This document shows, in pieces, positions 33,706-41,798 of a DNA stretch of 64,000 bases. Origin of the DNA: Cryobacterium soli. Its GTDB lineage: Bacteria; Actinomycetota; Actinomycetes; Actinomycetales; Microbacteriaceae. The notes below the pieces were generated by a model that ran no database searches, had not been told where the DNA came from, and saw only the letters and a program-made list of their open reading frames with translations. Each line of letters begins with the position of its first letter. Positions within the stretch are counted from its first letter, which is position 1. The stretch is taken from NCBI RefSeq assembly GCF_003611035.1, contig NZ_CP030033.1, forward strand, positions 930,001-994,000, in the 5' to 3' direction. The translations under genes and the position numbers were made by a program.

Positions 33706-34736
33706 ACACCATGCGAGCCGTTCAGGTCGTTGGTTACCACCAAGAGCTCACGATGGCCGAAGTGCCCGTTCCCGAGGTGACCGGCCCCTGGGACGTCGTC
33801 GTCAGAATTGGCGGAGCCGGAGTATGCAGGACCGACCTGCACATTCTCGAGGGCCAGTGGGCCGAGAAATCCCACGTCCACCTGCCCTACACAATCGGGC
33901 ACGAAAACGCCGGCTGGGTGCACGCCGTCGGGAGCGCCGTCAGCAACGTGAAGGAAGGAGACAAGGTCATCCTTCACCCACTGATCACCTGTGGCCTGTG
34001 CCGTGCCTGCCGCTCCGGCGATGACGTCCACTGCGACGTAAGCAAATTCCCCGGAATCGACACCAACGGCGGGTACGCCGAATACCTCCTGACCTCGGCC
34101 CGGTCCGTCGTCAAGATCGACGACTCGCTGGAACCGTCCGATGTCGCTGCTCTGGCCGACGCCGGCCTGACCGCCTATCACGCGGCGGCCAAAGCGGTCA
34201 CGCGGCTGACAGCCAGGGACACCTGTGTGGTCCTGGGCGCAGGAGGCTTGGGGCACATCGGAATTCAAGTTCTCAAGGCGCTCACCCCGGCCCGCATCGT
34301 TGTCGTCGACCGCAGCTCCGCCGCCCTCGACCTCGCGAAAGAGATCGGAGCGGACGCGGGCGTGCTCGCCGACGGGTCCCAGGTCGAGCAGGTACTCCAG
34401 CTCACTGGCGGCAAAGGCGCCGAGGCTCTCATCGACTTTGTCGGAGAAGGAGGGGCGACCGCCCAGGGCATCGCAATGCTGCGTCGAGCGGGTAACTACT
34501 ACGTGGTGGGCTACGGCGAGAACATCAACGTTCCCACCATCGACATTGTCTCTGCCGAAATCAACATCATCGGCAACCTGGTTGGCTCATACAACGATCT
34601 GCAGGACCTGATGGCCCTTGCTGCGCGCGGGGCCGTCACCCTTCATACCCAAAAATACGCGCTTGACGACTTCCAAAAAGCGATCAGCGACCTGAATGCA
34701 GGCAAGGTCCGCGGCCGGGCCATCCTCGTGCCCTGA
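33702..34736 (+). CDS. Zinc-dependent NAD(P) alcohol dehydrogenase
   Basis: A 344-residue medium-chain alcohol dehydrogenase. Catalytic zinc ligands are Cys in GAGVCRTDLHI, His-Glu in TIGHENAGWVHAVG and the later block. The four-cysteine structural zinc site is CGLCRACRSGDDVHC. The Rossmann motif is VVLGAGGLGHIGIQVLK. It resembles the alcohol dehydrogenases (adh) in propane-oxidation clusters, which oxidise 2-propanol to acetone or related alcohols; the assigned substrate is inference. The ATG overlaps the DUF59 stop, and the stop is followed by the bidirectional terminator at 34892. Confidence 0.9.
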   Translation: MNTMRAVQVVGYHQELTMAEVPVPEVTGPWDVVVRIGGAGVCRTDLHILEGQWAEKSHVHLPYTIGHENAGWVHAVGSAVSNVKEGDKVILHPLITCGLCRACRSGDDVHCDVSKFPGIDTNGGYAEYLLTSARSVVKIDDSLEPSDVAALADAGLTAYHAAAKAVTRLTARDTCVVLGAGGLGHIGIQVLKALTPARIVVVDRSSAALDLAKEIGADAGVLADGSQVEQVLQLTGGKGAEALIDFVGEGGATAQGIAMLRRAGNYYVVGYGENINVPTIDIVSAEINIIGNLVGSYNDLQDLMALAARGAVTLHTQKYALDDFQKAISDLNAGKVRGRAILVP

Positions 34737-34891
34737 CGGACAGCTGCAGCAGAGGATCCCATGCCGGATCCGCAGTCAGGCCCGGTGATATGGCCGTCTC
34801 GCCTGCGCGGGGCGGGGCGGCCAAACCCGGGTAGCCGGTCAAGACCCAGGAGTGTGAGCAGGGCGTGCGGGTTCACATTTCGGCAAGGCAA

Positions 34892-34922
34892 AAGGCCCGG
34901 AATCTCAACGATTCCGGGCCTT
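34892..34922. terminator. Bidirectional terminator after the alcohol dehydrogenase gene
   Basis: AAGGCCCGGAATC (34892-34904) pairs perfectly with GATTCCGGGCCTT (34910-34922) around TCAAC. A T-rich run follows on the plus strand (CTTTGTT), and on the minus strand TTTTGCC follows. It lies 20 bases from the tRNA-Pro 3'-end copy at 34942. It may therefore be the original chromosomal terminator of tRNA-Pro, separated from the tRNA when the element inserted. Confidence 0.75.
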
Positions 34923-34941
34923 CTTTGTTGCGGGGGCAGTG

Positions 34942-34976
34942 TCGGGCTGACAGGATTTGAACCTGCGACCCCCTGA
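34942..34976. other. attL: tRNA-Pro 3' half duplicated at the element left end
   Basis: These 35 bases are identical to 55981-56015, the 3' half of the tRNA-Pro gene from the discriminator base to the anticodon stem. Identity stops on both sides. There is no CCA and no 5' half, so it is not a functional tRNA. It is the crossover segment left at the distal end after integration into tRNA-Pro. The following bases to about 35090 match the decayed left end at 7278. Confidence 0.88.
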
Positions 34977-35345
34977 AGGTTCTGGCCTTAATTTAGTCGT
35001 TACCGAATGTCTCCGAAAACCCTCGGATTCCCTTGTGTTTACAGGGAACCAGGCGATTCGCTGCCTCCGAGTGTAGCCCATCGTTTTGGGTCAAATAGAG
35101 ATGAATTAGATGGGTAAATGATGGATTTGGGAGGCCGCTTTCAGCGGTCCTATGGCCCTCTCAATCTCTCCCCCATGTGCCGCCGAGCGTGACCGAACAC
35201 CGCCGGTGATGGCGATCGACCGTGCGCTTGGTCCGCGGTCTGGTTCGTATCACGACGGCGCTATACGCTGAGCGCTAGTGCGTCGATCTGACCGATTGAG
35301 AACAGCCAGTCCAACGCGGGGCGCGGATCAAAGGAGAGCAACGAG
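34977..35345. other. Element left-end spacer without genes
   Basis: No gene seen. 34977-35090 is the repeat shared with 7310-7425 (CCTTGTGTTTACAGGGAACC is common to both). The remaining 250 bases contain the promoter region of the 35346 gene; nothing else is recognised. Confidence 0.5.
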
Positions 35346-35915
35346 ATGCGACCACTCCGATACTCAATCAACGTCACGCTCGACGGCTGCTGCCATCACG
35401 AGGCAGGACTCCCCCCGGACGAGGAGTCGATGCGCTACTGGACCGCTCAAATGGAGCAGGCCGATGCCCTACTCTTCGGCCGGGTGACTTACGAAATGAT
35501 GGCGTCAGCATGGCAGAAGCCGACAACGGGCGCATGGCCCGACTGGATGGAGGAATGGCAGAAACCGTTCGCCGAGACCATCGACCAGGTGAAGAAGTAC
35601 GTAATATCGAGCACACTGACCGCGGTCGATTGGAATGCCGAACTGGTGCAGGGCAATCTGGCGCACGCGATTCAGCAGCTCAAGCAGGAGCCAGGCAAGG
35701 GCTTGTGGGTGGGTGGCGTGACGCTCCCCCTTGCTCTGGCAAATCTGGGACTGATCGACGAGTACGAGTTCCTTGTACAGCCGGTCCTCGCCGGACACGG
35801 CCCAACGTTGCTTGCCGGTCTGCGTGAGCGCATGCAGCTAGATCTCGTGGACCGCCGTGAGCTCCGGTCGGGGGCCGTCGCCGTTCGATACCGGCCCACG
35901 CGAGTTGCGACTTGA
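35346..35915 (+). CDS. Dihydrofolate reductase/RibD C-terminal-like protein
   Basis: A 189-residue protein of the DHFR-like/RibD C-terminal family, which binds NADPH and reduces pterin- or pyrimidine-like compounds. Typical blocks are RYSINVTLDGCCHH, QADALLFGRVTYEMMASAW, KYVISSTL and GLWVGGVTLPLALANLGLIDEYEFLVQPVLAGHGPTLL (shortened here by motif). AAGGAGAGCAACGAG precedes the ATG at 35346. A damaged second copy of the same gene lies at 38098, so the gene at 36441 sits between an intact and a broken copy. Confidence 0.83.
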   Translation: MRPLRYSINVTLDGCCHHEAGLPPDEESMRYWTAQMEQADALLFGRVTYEMMASAWQKPTTGAWPDWMEEWQKPFAETIDQVKKYVISSTLTAVDWNAELVQGNLAHAIQQLKQEPGKGLWVGGVTLPLALANLGLIDEYEFLVQPVLAGHGPTLLAGLRERMQLDLVDRRELRSGAVAVRYRPTRVAT

Positions 35916-36173
35916 CACGCCCTGTCCCGGCACGTTGGCCGCTCCCGCGGCTCCGGGGTCGGGTTACGGCGCGGGCGGCACCCCGCTGACCGCACGGTCA
36001 TGGTTCAGGATCGGCTTCGTAGTATTCACCCCAAAGTCTTCAAGCCCGCGCGGACAGCTTGGTCTGCCCATGGTGTTGCAGGGGGGGCCAGTCCCGGGTC
36101 GCCCCGGCGTGAACACCGGAGCCGAGTCAATGGTGCCACTCGATCAGCGGTTGCGAGACGGATTAGTCACACC

Positions 36174-36311
36174 CTAGCGACTAACGAATAGAACGGTCAG
36201 AGCTGGCAGGGCGACCACGAGCACAAGAAGGATGGCAAGCCGCGCTGTTCGCGCCCAAGACTCTAGGGCGAACTGAATTGTCCGCCACCCATGCTTGCTG
36301 ATTTTGTTCAT
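36174..36311 (-). CDS. Small single-span membrane protein
   Basis: About 45 residues: a basic N-terminal part (MNKISKHGWRTIQFALES) followed by one hydrophobic span (LAILLVLVVALPALTVLF). GGAGGAG lies five bases before the ATG at 36311; an ATG three bases upstream (36314) is also possible. It is divergent from the 528-residue gene at 36441, with a dyad at 36379-36420 between them. The size, charge and single span resemble small toxins or membrane regulators, but there is no specific match. Confidence 0.5.
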   Translation of the reverse strand: MNKISKHGWRTIQFALESWARTARLAILLVLVVALPALTVLFVSR

Positions 36312-36378
36312 CATGTCTCCTCCAAGTGGGTTGTCAACACCATGGTCACACCACGGTGGCGGAACCATCCCTGAAAGG

Positions 36379-36420
36379 TTGCGAATCATCATTGGAAAGA
36401 ACATTCCGTTCGATTCGCAA
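36379..36420. promoter_or_regulatory. Dyad between divergent unknown genes
   Basis: TTGCGAATC (36379-36387) and GATTCGCAA (36412-36420) form perfect 9-bp arms 24 bases apart, upstream of the 36441 gene. It is the best candidate for a shared control site of that gene and the small membrane protein gene. Confidence 0.45.
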
Positions 36421-36440
36421 ATGAGACCTATCCTTACGCT

Positions 36441-38027
36441 ATGACTCGGCGCGGTTCAGATGAAGGAAATCGGCTTGCTGCTTCCAGACGGTGGTCCCGG
36501 ACGCATTCGGAGATCCTTTCTCAATTGGAAGTCCTGGTACTTGAGCGCGAGGCCTCCGGGGCGTCCTCTCTCGGTCTGACTCTGTCGGACCTTTCTTCTC
36601 CCAAGGCAGGAGAGTTCCGCGTCGCCGCTCGAAGCACGTTGGGTTTGCACTTTCCAGGCGGGATCACTCAGGCCCTGTCCGAAGTGGCAACTGTGTTGCG
36701 AACGCGAGGAGATGAGATTCCGAGAAGTCTGTCCGTGGCTGAGTCGATGCAGCGGGAGTACGATCGAGGACGTTCGCTAGAATCCGCGAACATATTCGAA
36801 CGCATACGAGTTCTGGACCATGAAAGGGGCGGCAATCCAATTGCCGTCCTCAACGATGCCATTTATCTCAAAGTGGATCCGAAGTACATCTTCAAGATTG
36901 TTGAGAAAGCAATTACGCGGCCGACCCGATGGGATTGGTACGACGCAAAACGGGACGATTCCAATAGAATCGCCGACAGCGCTTGCGCCGCGCTGGAGGC
37001 GACCCTGCGAGACATGAAACGTCCCCGAACCCTCCTCCAGTCGGACGAGCGTTACGCCGACGTCCTGCCGATTCTGACGGCTCTCTGGGATTCAAGTGGT
37101 CGCAAAAAGGAGAAATATCGGCAGGCCAGCGCTGAGAGCCTCCTTGCAACGCTAGGGCGGGTGCACCGCGCTATCGAGCAGTCACTACTTCCATTGCCTG
37201 CGGAACTTTGGACAGCAATTCAGTGGACCCGATTGAGGAACCAGTTTCGTGCGGATTATCTCGCATCTCTCGATCAGGATGCTGGTGAACAAGAGGTGTC
37301 ACGCCTACTCGAGTTGCTTGATAATTACACCCGAGCTGCGTTTGAATCCCTCAGCCCCTCCACCCAGCTCGACAACGAGACAAACCTGGCGCGCGCTCAG
37401 CTGGCCCACGAATTGCTTCGCTCCTTAGCAATCAGCGCACTCGCTTATCCCGAAATTCGCCCCGTATCGCGGCGAGAAATGGCTAGGCGTGTCACGGCTT
37501 CGGCCATGTTGTGGATTGACTACGACTCGTCGGTGTCAAGCCGGCTTGCTTGGGCGTACGCAGAGTTGCTCGACGGCGACGATCGACCCATCGAAGATCT
37601 GAGCGAAATACTCCTCGACGACTTCGGCGAGGGGGTTCTGGCCATGATCGCGTTGCGGTCGAATGCGGACCTTCAAATTGCCGAGCACCTTGCCGACATC
37701 GCCCTGAAAGAGAAGTTTTGGTCAAAGATGCCCGGTGCGTTCAGCGCGATTGCAGTTCGGCTCGCGGCCGCATCAACAGACGACGCCTTGAGACCCAGCA
37801 TCAATCGCGATTCGGATGCCCTTAGATCACTAGTCCGAGCTCACATTCGTAGCGTCGTGTCAGACATGCTTGTCGGCAACCGTCCCGACCTGGTGCAGAA
37901 TCTCGCGGGAGACGAGTATGAGTCTCGGGTGCTGATGTTCTACGGAGCCGAGCTTCGGGCTGAGATCTCGATCGCGGGGGAACGAGAGGTCGTGCGTAAG
38001 CGTCTCAAGGAGGGACCGAGGCCATAG
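36441..38027 (+). CDS. Unknown 528-residue helical protein
   Basis: I do not recognise this protein. It is almost entirely predicted helix, without signal peptide or membrane span. The N-terminus is basic (MTRRGSDEGNRLAASRRWSRT). Blocks such as HFPGGITQALSEVATVLRTR, RVLDHERGGNPIAVLNDAIY and DPKYIFKIVEKAITRPTRWDW may form a small N-terminal domain; the remaining 350 residues look like a helical-repeat scaffold (LLELLDNYTRAAFESLSPS, then LAHELLRSLAISALAYPEIR). ATG at 36441 is used. It is less GC-rich than its neighbours and lies between two copies of a DHFR-like gene, so it was probably gained with the element. The function could be defence or regulation, but there is no direct evidence. Confidence 0.7.
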   Translation: MTRRGSDEGNRLAASRRWSRTHSEILSQLEVLVLEREASGASSLGLTLSDLSSPKAGEFRVAARSTLGLHFPGGITQALSEVATVLRTRGDEIPRSLSVAESMQREYDRGRSLESANIFERIRVLDHERGGNPIAVLNDAIYLKVDPKYIFKIVEKAITRPTRWDWYDAKRDDSNRIADSACAALEATLRDMKRPRTLLQSDERYADVLPILTALWDSSGRKKEKYRQASAESLLATLGRVHRAIEQSLLPLPAELWTAIQWTRLRNQFRADYLASLDQDAGEQEVSRLLELLDNYTRAAFESLSPSTQLDNETNLARAQLAHELLRSLAISALAYPEIRPVSRREMARRVTASAMLWIDYDSSVSSRLAWAYAELLDGDDRPIEDLSEILLDDFGEGVLAMIALRSNADLQIAEHLADIALKEKFWSKMPGAFSAIAVRLAAASTDDALRPSINRDSDALRSLVRAHIRSVVSDMLVGNRPDLVQNLAGDEYESRVLMFYGAELRAEISIAGEREVVRKRLKEGPRP

Positions 38028-38097
38028 ACACCCGCGCCGGCGAAGCCGGGGTGGAACTCGTGCGGCCCGGGACTGGCTTTTCGCTTCGGCGGTCACC

Positions 38098-38480
38098 CTA
38101 GCCCGACTGCATGGAGGACTGGCAGAAGCCTTTCGACGAAACCATCGACCAGGCGAGGAAGCAGGTCGTGTCGAGCACCCTCAGTGGGGTCGATTGGAAC
38201 ACCGAGCTGGTGCATGGCGATTTCGGCGCAATCGATTCAGCCGCTCAAGCAGGAGCCAGGCGAGGGCCTGTGGGTCGGTGGGGTGACGCTCCCCCTGGCG
38301 TTGGCAGATCTTGGACTGATCGACGAGTATGAGTTCCTGGTGCAGCCCATCCTCACCGGACACGACCGACATTGCTTACCGGTCTGCGCGAGGATATCCA
38401 ACTCGAACTCGTGGGACGCCAAGAGTTCCCGTCGGAGCAGTCGCCGTGCGGTATCGGCCCACTCAAGATCCGGCTAGACG
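38098..38480 (+). pseudogene. Truncated, frameshifted copy of the DHFR-like gene
   Basis: This corresponds to the second two thirds of the gene at 35346. The text MEDWQKPFDETIDQARKQVV appears in one frame, GEGLWVGGVTLPLALADLGL in another, and LREDIQLELVGRQE in a third, so at least two frameshifts are present and the start is missing. It probably derives from duplication of the 35346 region with later decay, or from a second acquisition of a related gene. Confidence 0.8.
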
Positions 38481-38604
38481 TAATTTGTCCTAGCACGCTT
38501 GCCGCTCCGTCGCGACGGACCGACGTTCGAGGGTCAGGTCGCCGCACCATGGCCCTGCCCCCCGAAAGCGCGGACATGCGCTCTGAGCGGCAAAGAAGCT
38601 GGCG

Positions 38605-39375
38605 GTGAGTCGCATCGTTTGCCGCCAGAATGATCATGTGACCACCAACCGTGACGATGCGTACATGAACCGTGACGATGCGTACATAGCCGTCGATGAT
38701 CTTGCAGCTTGGTCTGACTGGGCACCCTTCGCAACTGCGGCACCCATTGCACCGCTGACACCGGGCGTGTATCAGATGCGAACGCGCGACGGGGTCATCG
38801 TATACGTCGGCATGGCCGGCGAACGCAAGGGCAAGGGCATTAGGGGCAGGCTTTCGATCTACCGACGCGGAAAAGGCGCGGTGAGCGGGTTTGGCGAGGC
38901 GGCCCTCGATCGGGCGCTTGCGGACGCTACGTTCGTCGAGGAACACCTCGATGCCGTGCGCGCCGGGCATCCAACACGGGTTTCAGATTGGGCACAGGAC
39001 GCAATTCGATGGCTCGATGTCGAGATTCGGTGGGCGGAATGCGCGACCCAAGCCAGCGCACTCGCGCTCGAAAGTGATGCGATCGAAAGACTTAAGGCAT
39101 ATTCGATCTGGAACCGCATCGCGTCCGGTGCGCTGCGCCCACACCGCCCCACTCGAACATTGAACCCCGACGGGCAGGTCGGTGCGTCAGAGGCAAACAC
39201 AGCGACGGTCTCCCACCTCGCTCAAGAGTTCGGCCTCGACGATAGGGGGGTACGACGTGTACTCCGCGCAGGATTTCCCGACCACGCGAAGGGCAAATCA
39301 TGGGATCCGCTCACAGCCACTCAGATCGCTCACGTCCGCACGCTGCTCACGGTAGCGACCATCACCTCAACATAG
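38605..39375 (+). CDS. GIY-YIG domain protein
   Basis: A protein of up to 256 residues with a GIY-YIG-type core: LTPGVYQMRTRDGVIVYVGM (about residues 51-70), then KGKGIRGRLSIYRRGKGA with the usual Arg. The following helices (AIRWLDVEIRWAECATQASALALESDAIERL, in part) include the Glu expected for metal binding. The C-terminal 60 residues contain a possible helix-turn-helix (SHLAQEFGLDDRGVRRVLRA). GIY-YIG domains cut DNA; here it may be a homing- or restriction-like nuclease. Starts GTG 38605, GTG 38638 and ATG 38665 are all possible. A 21-bp tandem duplication lies in the 5' end. Confidence 0.68.
   Translation: MSRIVCRQNDHVTTNRDDAYMNRDDAYIAVDDLAAWSDWAPFATAAPIAPLTPGVYQMRTRDGVIVYVGMAGERKGKGIRGRLSIYRRGKGAVSGFGEAALDRALADATFVEEHLDAVRAGHPTRVSDWAQDAIRWLDVEIRWAECATQASALALESDAIERLKAYSIWNRIASGALRPHRPTRTLNPDGQVGASEANTATVSHLAQEFGLDDRGVRRVLRAGFPDHAKGKSWDPLTATQIAHVRTLLTVATITST
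38647..38688 (+). repeat. Tandem 21-bp repeat in the GIY-YIG gene 5' end
   Basis: Two adjacent copies of a 21-bp unit that differ only in the last base, encoding NRDDAYM then NRDDAYI. It keeps the frame and lies before the catalytic domain, so copy number could vary by slippage without disrupting the protein. Confidence 0.85.
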
Positions 39376-39495
39376 AGGGCTTCCTATCCCCATTGGCCCA
39401 GTCGGCAGTCAGCGCTGCCCTCGGGCCCAATGCGCGTCGTCTGTGACGATTATCGGGACACTCTCGAGTGCATTGCATTGGGCCAATTGCTGGTT

Positions 39496-40716
39496 CTAGA
39501 CAAGCGCGCGCACTGTGGACTCGGCGTGGTCAAGCGTCGCACCAATTGCATTTGCAAGGCGCTCCAACCCGTCGGATTCGGTCGTCATGAACTGTGGAGC
39601 GTCGATTCCGTCTACGGCGAGCTCACAGGCAGCAATGTCGATAAAGCCCCTGTATGACTGCTGCTGGTCGACGGTCAGCGACGTCCAAGTTGTGGGTCGC
39701 ACTCCAAGACCTCGCTCCCATTTTTCGAGAGCATGGGCTGCGTGGACACCGACGTACTCAAGAATCGCTGTCGCTCTGCCCAGAGTGTCCGCAAGGAGGT
39801 CGAACCCATGTTGTGTGGCGTCAAGCGAGGCCTCCGCAACGTCAAGTTGGGCGTTGAGCTTCACTTCTTGCGTCTTGGTCCGCCGATGAGCAAGAAATAG
39901 GCCTCCGGCGGCAAGAATAGCGATCGGAGCGGCCACGATGCCGGTGAGAAGGAGCGACCCTGCGGCAATTCCACCGCCTGCCGCGGCAAGCGTCCCACCT
40001 CCGAGCACCGCCAGCGTGGCATTGGTCGCGGCGATCCCATAAAGCCCTGATATCGCAGCGCCAGTGGACGCAGTGCCGAACATTGCTGCCCCGGTGAACG
40101 CCGCGTACGCGGCGGCGCCTCCAACGGCAGCACCAGTCGCGGCGCCGCCGGCACCACCCACGAGGGCACTGGTGATCTTCTGAGACAAGAAACTCATACC
40201 GGCGGCGGTCGCTCGCGCTTCGTTAGCGTCGTCATCGGAGCCCGCCAATTCGTCCTGGGGCGGCATCTTCGGCAGGGGCGCATTCTCGATGCCCTTGGCA
40301 ATATCCACGAACCGCAGGAAGTAGGCATCGCGAGCTCGATCATGGGCATCGTTGAATGACGCACCCAGCTCCTCAACGCAGTCGGTGCGGAGCTTGGTGC
40401 GCTCCTGAATAGTCTTCAAACGGTCTTTGACAGCTTGCGGTCGAACGCGCGCATCGGCCTTCTGACCCGCGTCCTCGCCAACAAGAGCACGAAGCTTCGC
40501 CAAGTCCTCGAGCTGCTCCGGTGTGACCTTCAGCGCCAAAGCGATTCCTGCAAGCCGCACCTTGGTGGGTCGGGTTGTCCCAGATTCAATTCTCGAGATC
40601 GACACCCCAGCCCCCTTCCCGTAACCCGCTTGCGCACCCAAATCTTCTTGATTCATCTGGCTTAGCTCGCGCAAACGCTTGATCTCGAGGCCTAACGCAA
40701 TAGCTGTTGTCTCCAT
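39496..40716 (-). CDS. XRE helix-turn-helix protein with a glycine/alanine-rich membrane segment
   Basis: A 406-residue protein. Residues 5-75 are an XRE-type helix-turn-helix (LGLEIKRLRELSQMNQEDLG, then GVSISRIESGTTRPTKVRLA). A charged helical part follows. Residues about 185-285 are hydrophobic and rich in Gly/Ala (SALVGGAGGAATGAAVGGAA, then AAAGGGIAAGSLLLTGIVAA), like glycine-zipper membrane segments. The C-terminal 120 residues are soluble and helical. A repressor domain joined to a possible membrane-inserting domain is unusual. It is divergent from the small gene at 40817, with a dyad between them. Confidence 0.68.
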   Translation of the reverse strand: METTAIALGLEIKRLRELSQMNQEDLGAQAGYGKGAGVSISRIESGTTRPTKVRLAGIALALKVTPEQLEDLAKLRALVGEDAGQKADARVRPQAVKDRLKTIQERTKLRTDCVEELGASFNDAHDRARDAYFLRFVDIAKGIENAPLPKMPPQDELAGSDDDANEARATAAGMSFLSQKITSALVGGAGGAATGAAVGGAAAYAAFTGAAMFGTASTGAAISGLYGIAATNATLAVLGGGTLAAAGGGIAAGSLLLTGIVAAPIAILAAGGLFLAHRRTKTQEVKLNAQLDVAEASLDATQHGFDLLADTLGRATAILEYVGVHAAHALEKWERGLGVRPTTWTSLTVDQQQSYRGFIDIAACELAVDGIDAPQFMTTESDGLERLANAIGATLDHAESTVRALV

Positions 40717-40734
40717 GTGACCAACCTAGCCGAT

Positions 40735-40765
40735 TAGTGACACTAAGTGTTGTGTCTATTCACTA
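40735..40765. promoter_or_regulatory. Operator-like inverted repeats before the XRE gene
   Basis: TAGTGA (40735-40740) and TCACTA (40760-40765) flank an inner pair GACAC/GTGTC in the 100-base divergent region. The position suits autoregulation by the XRE protein (start 40716) and control of the gene at 40817. Confidence 0.45.
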
Positions 40766-40816
40766 TTAGCCCTATGGTTCTCAATAGCTCATCGAACCCA
40801 AACAGAGGAACTGACC

Positions 40817-41038
40817 ATGGCAAGAATCAACACCGCTGAACTACTCTCCCTGGTGACCGAGTCTGCTTATCGAGCAGACCAAGTCCGCCAGGATCCTGCG
40901 GTGGTCATCGCAGCTAAGCGACTGGCGCAGGACGCTCGATCGACGGTGTCATCGGCTGCCCTGCTGGCCACCAGCATCGCAAACTCATGGTCGAGCGTTA
41001 GCGAGGGGCGCCCGCCCCTCGCTCCTCGTCCAGCTTAG
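40817..41038 (+). CDS. Small hypothetical helical protein
   Basis: A 73-residue protein starting MARINTAELLSLVTESAYRA and mostly helical (AKRLAQDARSTVSSAALLAT), with a Pro-rich end. GAGGAACTGACC precedes the ATG. It is divergent from the XRE/glycine-rich gene and could be its partner or antidote, which is inference from position only. I do not recognise a family. Confidence 0.5.
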   Translation: MARINTAELLSLVTESAYRADQVRQDPAVVIAAKRLAQDARSTVSSAALLATSIANSWSSVSEGRPPLAPRPA

Positions 41039-41411
41039 AAATGCGCACTTCGTTTGAAGGACCGCGGCATGTGCCCCTCGTAGGGAAGCACGTGAACAGC
41101 GTCGGGACCCTTCCGGGGCGTCTCAATCGCATGATGGCCGAGTGATGTCTCGTTCTGATGGGCTGTCCGATTCGACGATCGCCCATTGGACCTGATCACC
41201 GATCCAAGCCTCGAATACAGAACACCCCTACAGATCGGTCCATGGCACGTCCCTTCAGCAATTCAAGCATCCCAGCCCCACCCTCGAATGGTCGCTAGTT
41301 GAGACTATTGAAAGGGAGTCACGAAGGCAGATCGCACCACTTTCGCAAATCGGCCGCAACCAACGGTTCAGCTTGACCAGTGACGTCAAACCGCATCGTG
41401 GTGATTCTCAG
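41039..41411. other. 373-base stretch without a recognisable gene
   Basis: No gene, repeat or hairpin of note is seen between the small gene at 40817 and the HsdS fragment. Confidence 0.45.
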
Positions 41412-41798
41412 TCAGACGACAACCAGGTTGTTTTCGTTTACGCCGTTCAACGCCCCGTCTAGTAGCGCAATCAGCAGCCTGGATCGCTCAGTCCGCTTCC
41501 GCGCGAGAGTAACCTCCAACTCGTCACAAACGGCCATTAAGTCGTTAACCTTGCTAACGATGCGACGCTGTTCGGCAAGAGGGGGGAGGGCGAAGGTTAC
41601 AGATCGTACTTGGGACAGGTTGAGGCCGGGCTTTCCTCCATAAATGGAGCTACGCAACTGCCTTCGTCCAGCTGAGGGCGCCATCAAGACGAGTCGCAGC
41701 CAAGGCGACACTTCGGGGGAATGCGGCTTGACCAGCGCGACATGTTGACTGACGAACGCCTCGCCAAGGTCGCGGTCCCACATCGCGACGTGTCCCGG
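41412..41798 (-). pseudogene. Type I restriction specificity (HsdS) C-terminal fragment
   Basis: About 128 codons that read as the end of an HsdS subunit: the second target-recognition domain tail (GGKPGLNLSQVRSVTFALPP) and the conserved LAEQRRIVSKVNDLMAVCDE coiled coil. The N-terminal two thirds, and the hsdM and hsdR partners, are missing. The frame breaks off at about 41798, exactly where the DprA fragment begins on the other strand, so two gene pieces were joined there. Confidence 0.75.

Noticed and set aside
34942..34976. A second tRNA-Pro gene
   Set aside because: Only the 3' half is present, with no 5' acceptor strand, D arm or CCA; it is an attachment-site copy.
38647..38688. Start of a CRISPR or VNTR array
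   Set aside because: Only two tandem 21-bp units without spacers, inside a reading frame; no CRISPR-type array or cas gene is seen anywhere in the window.
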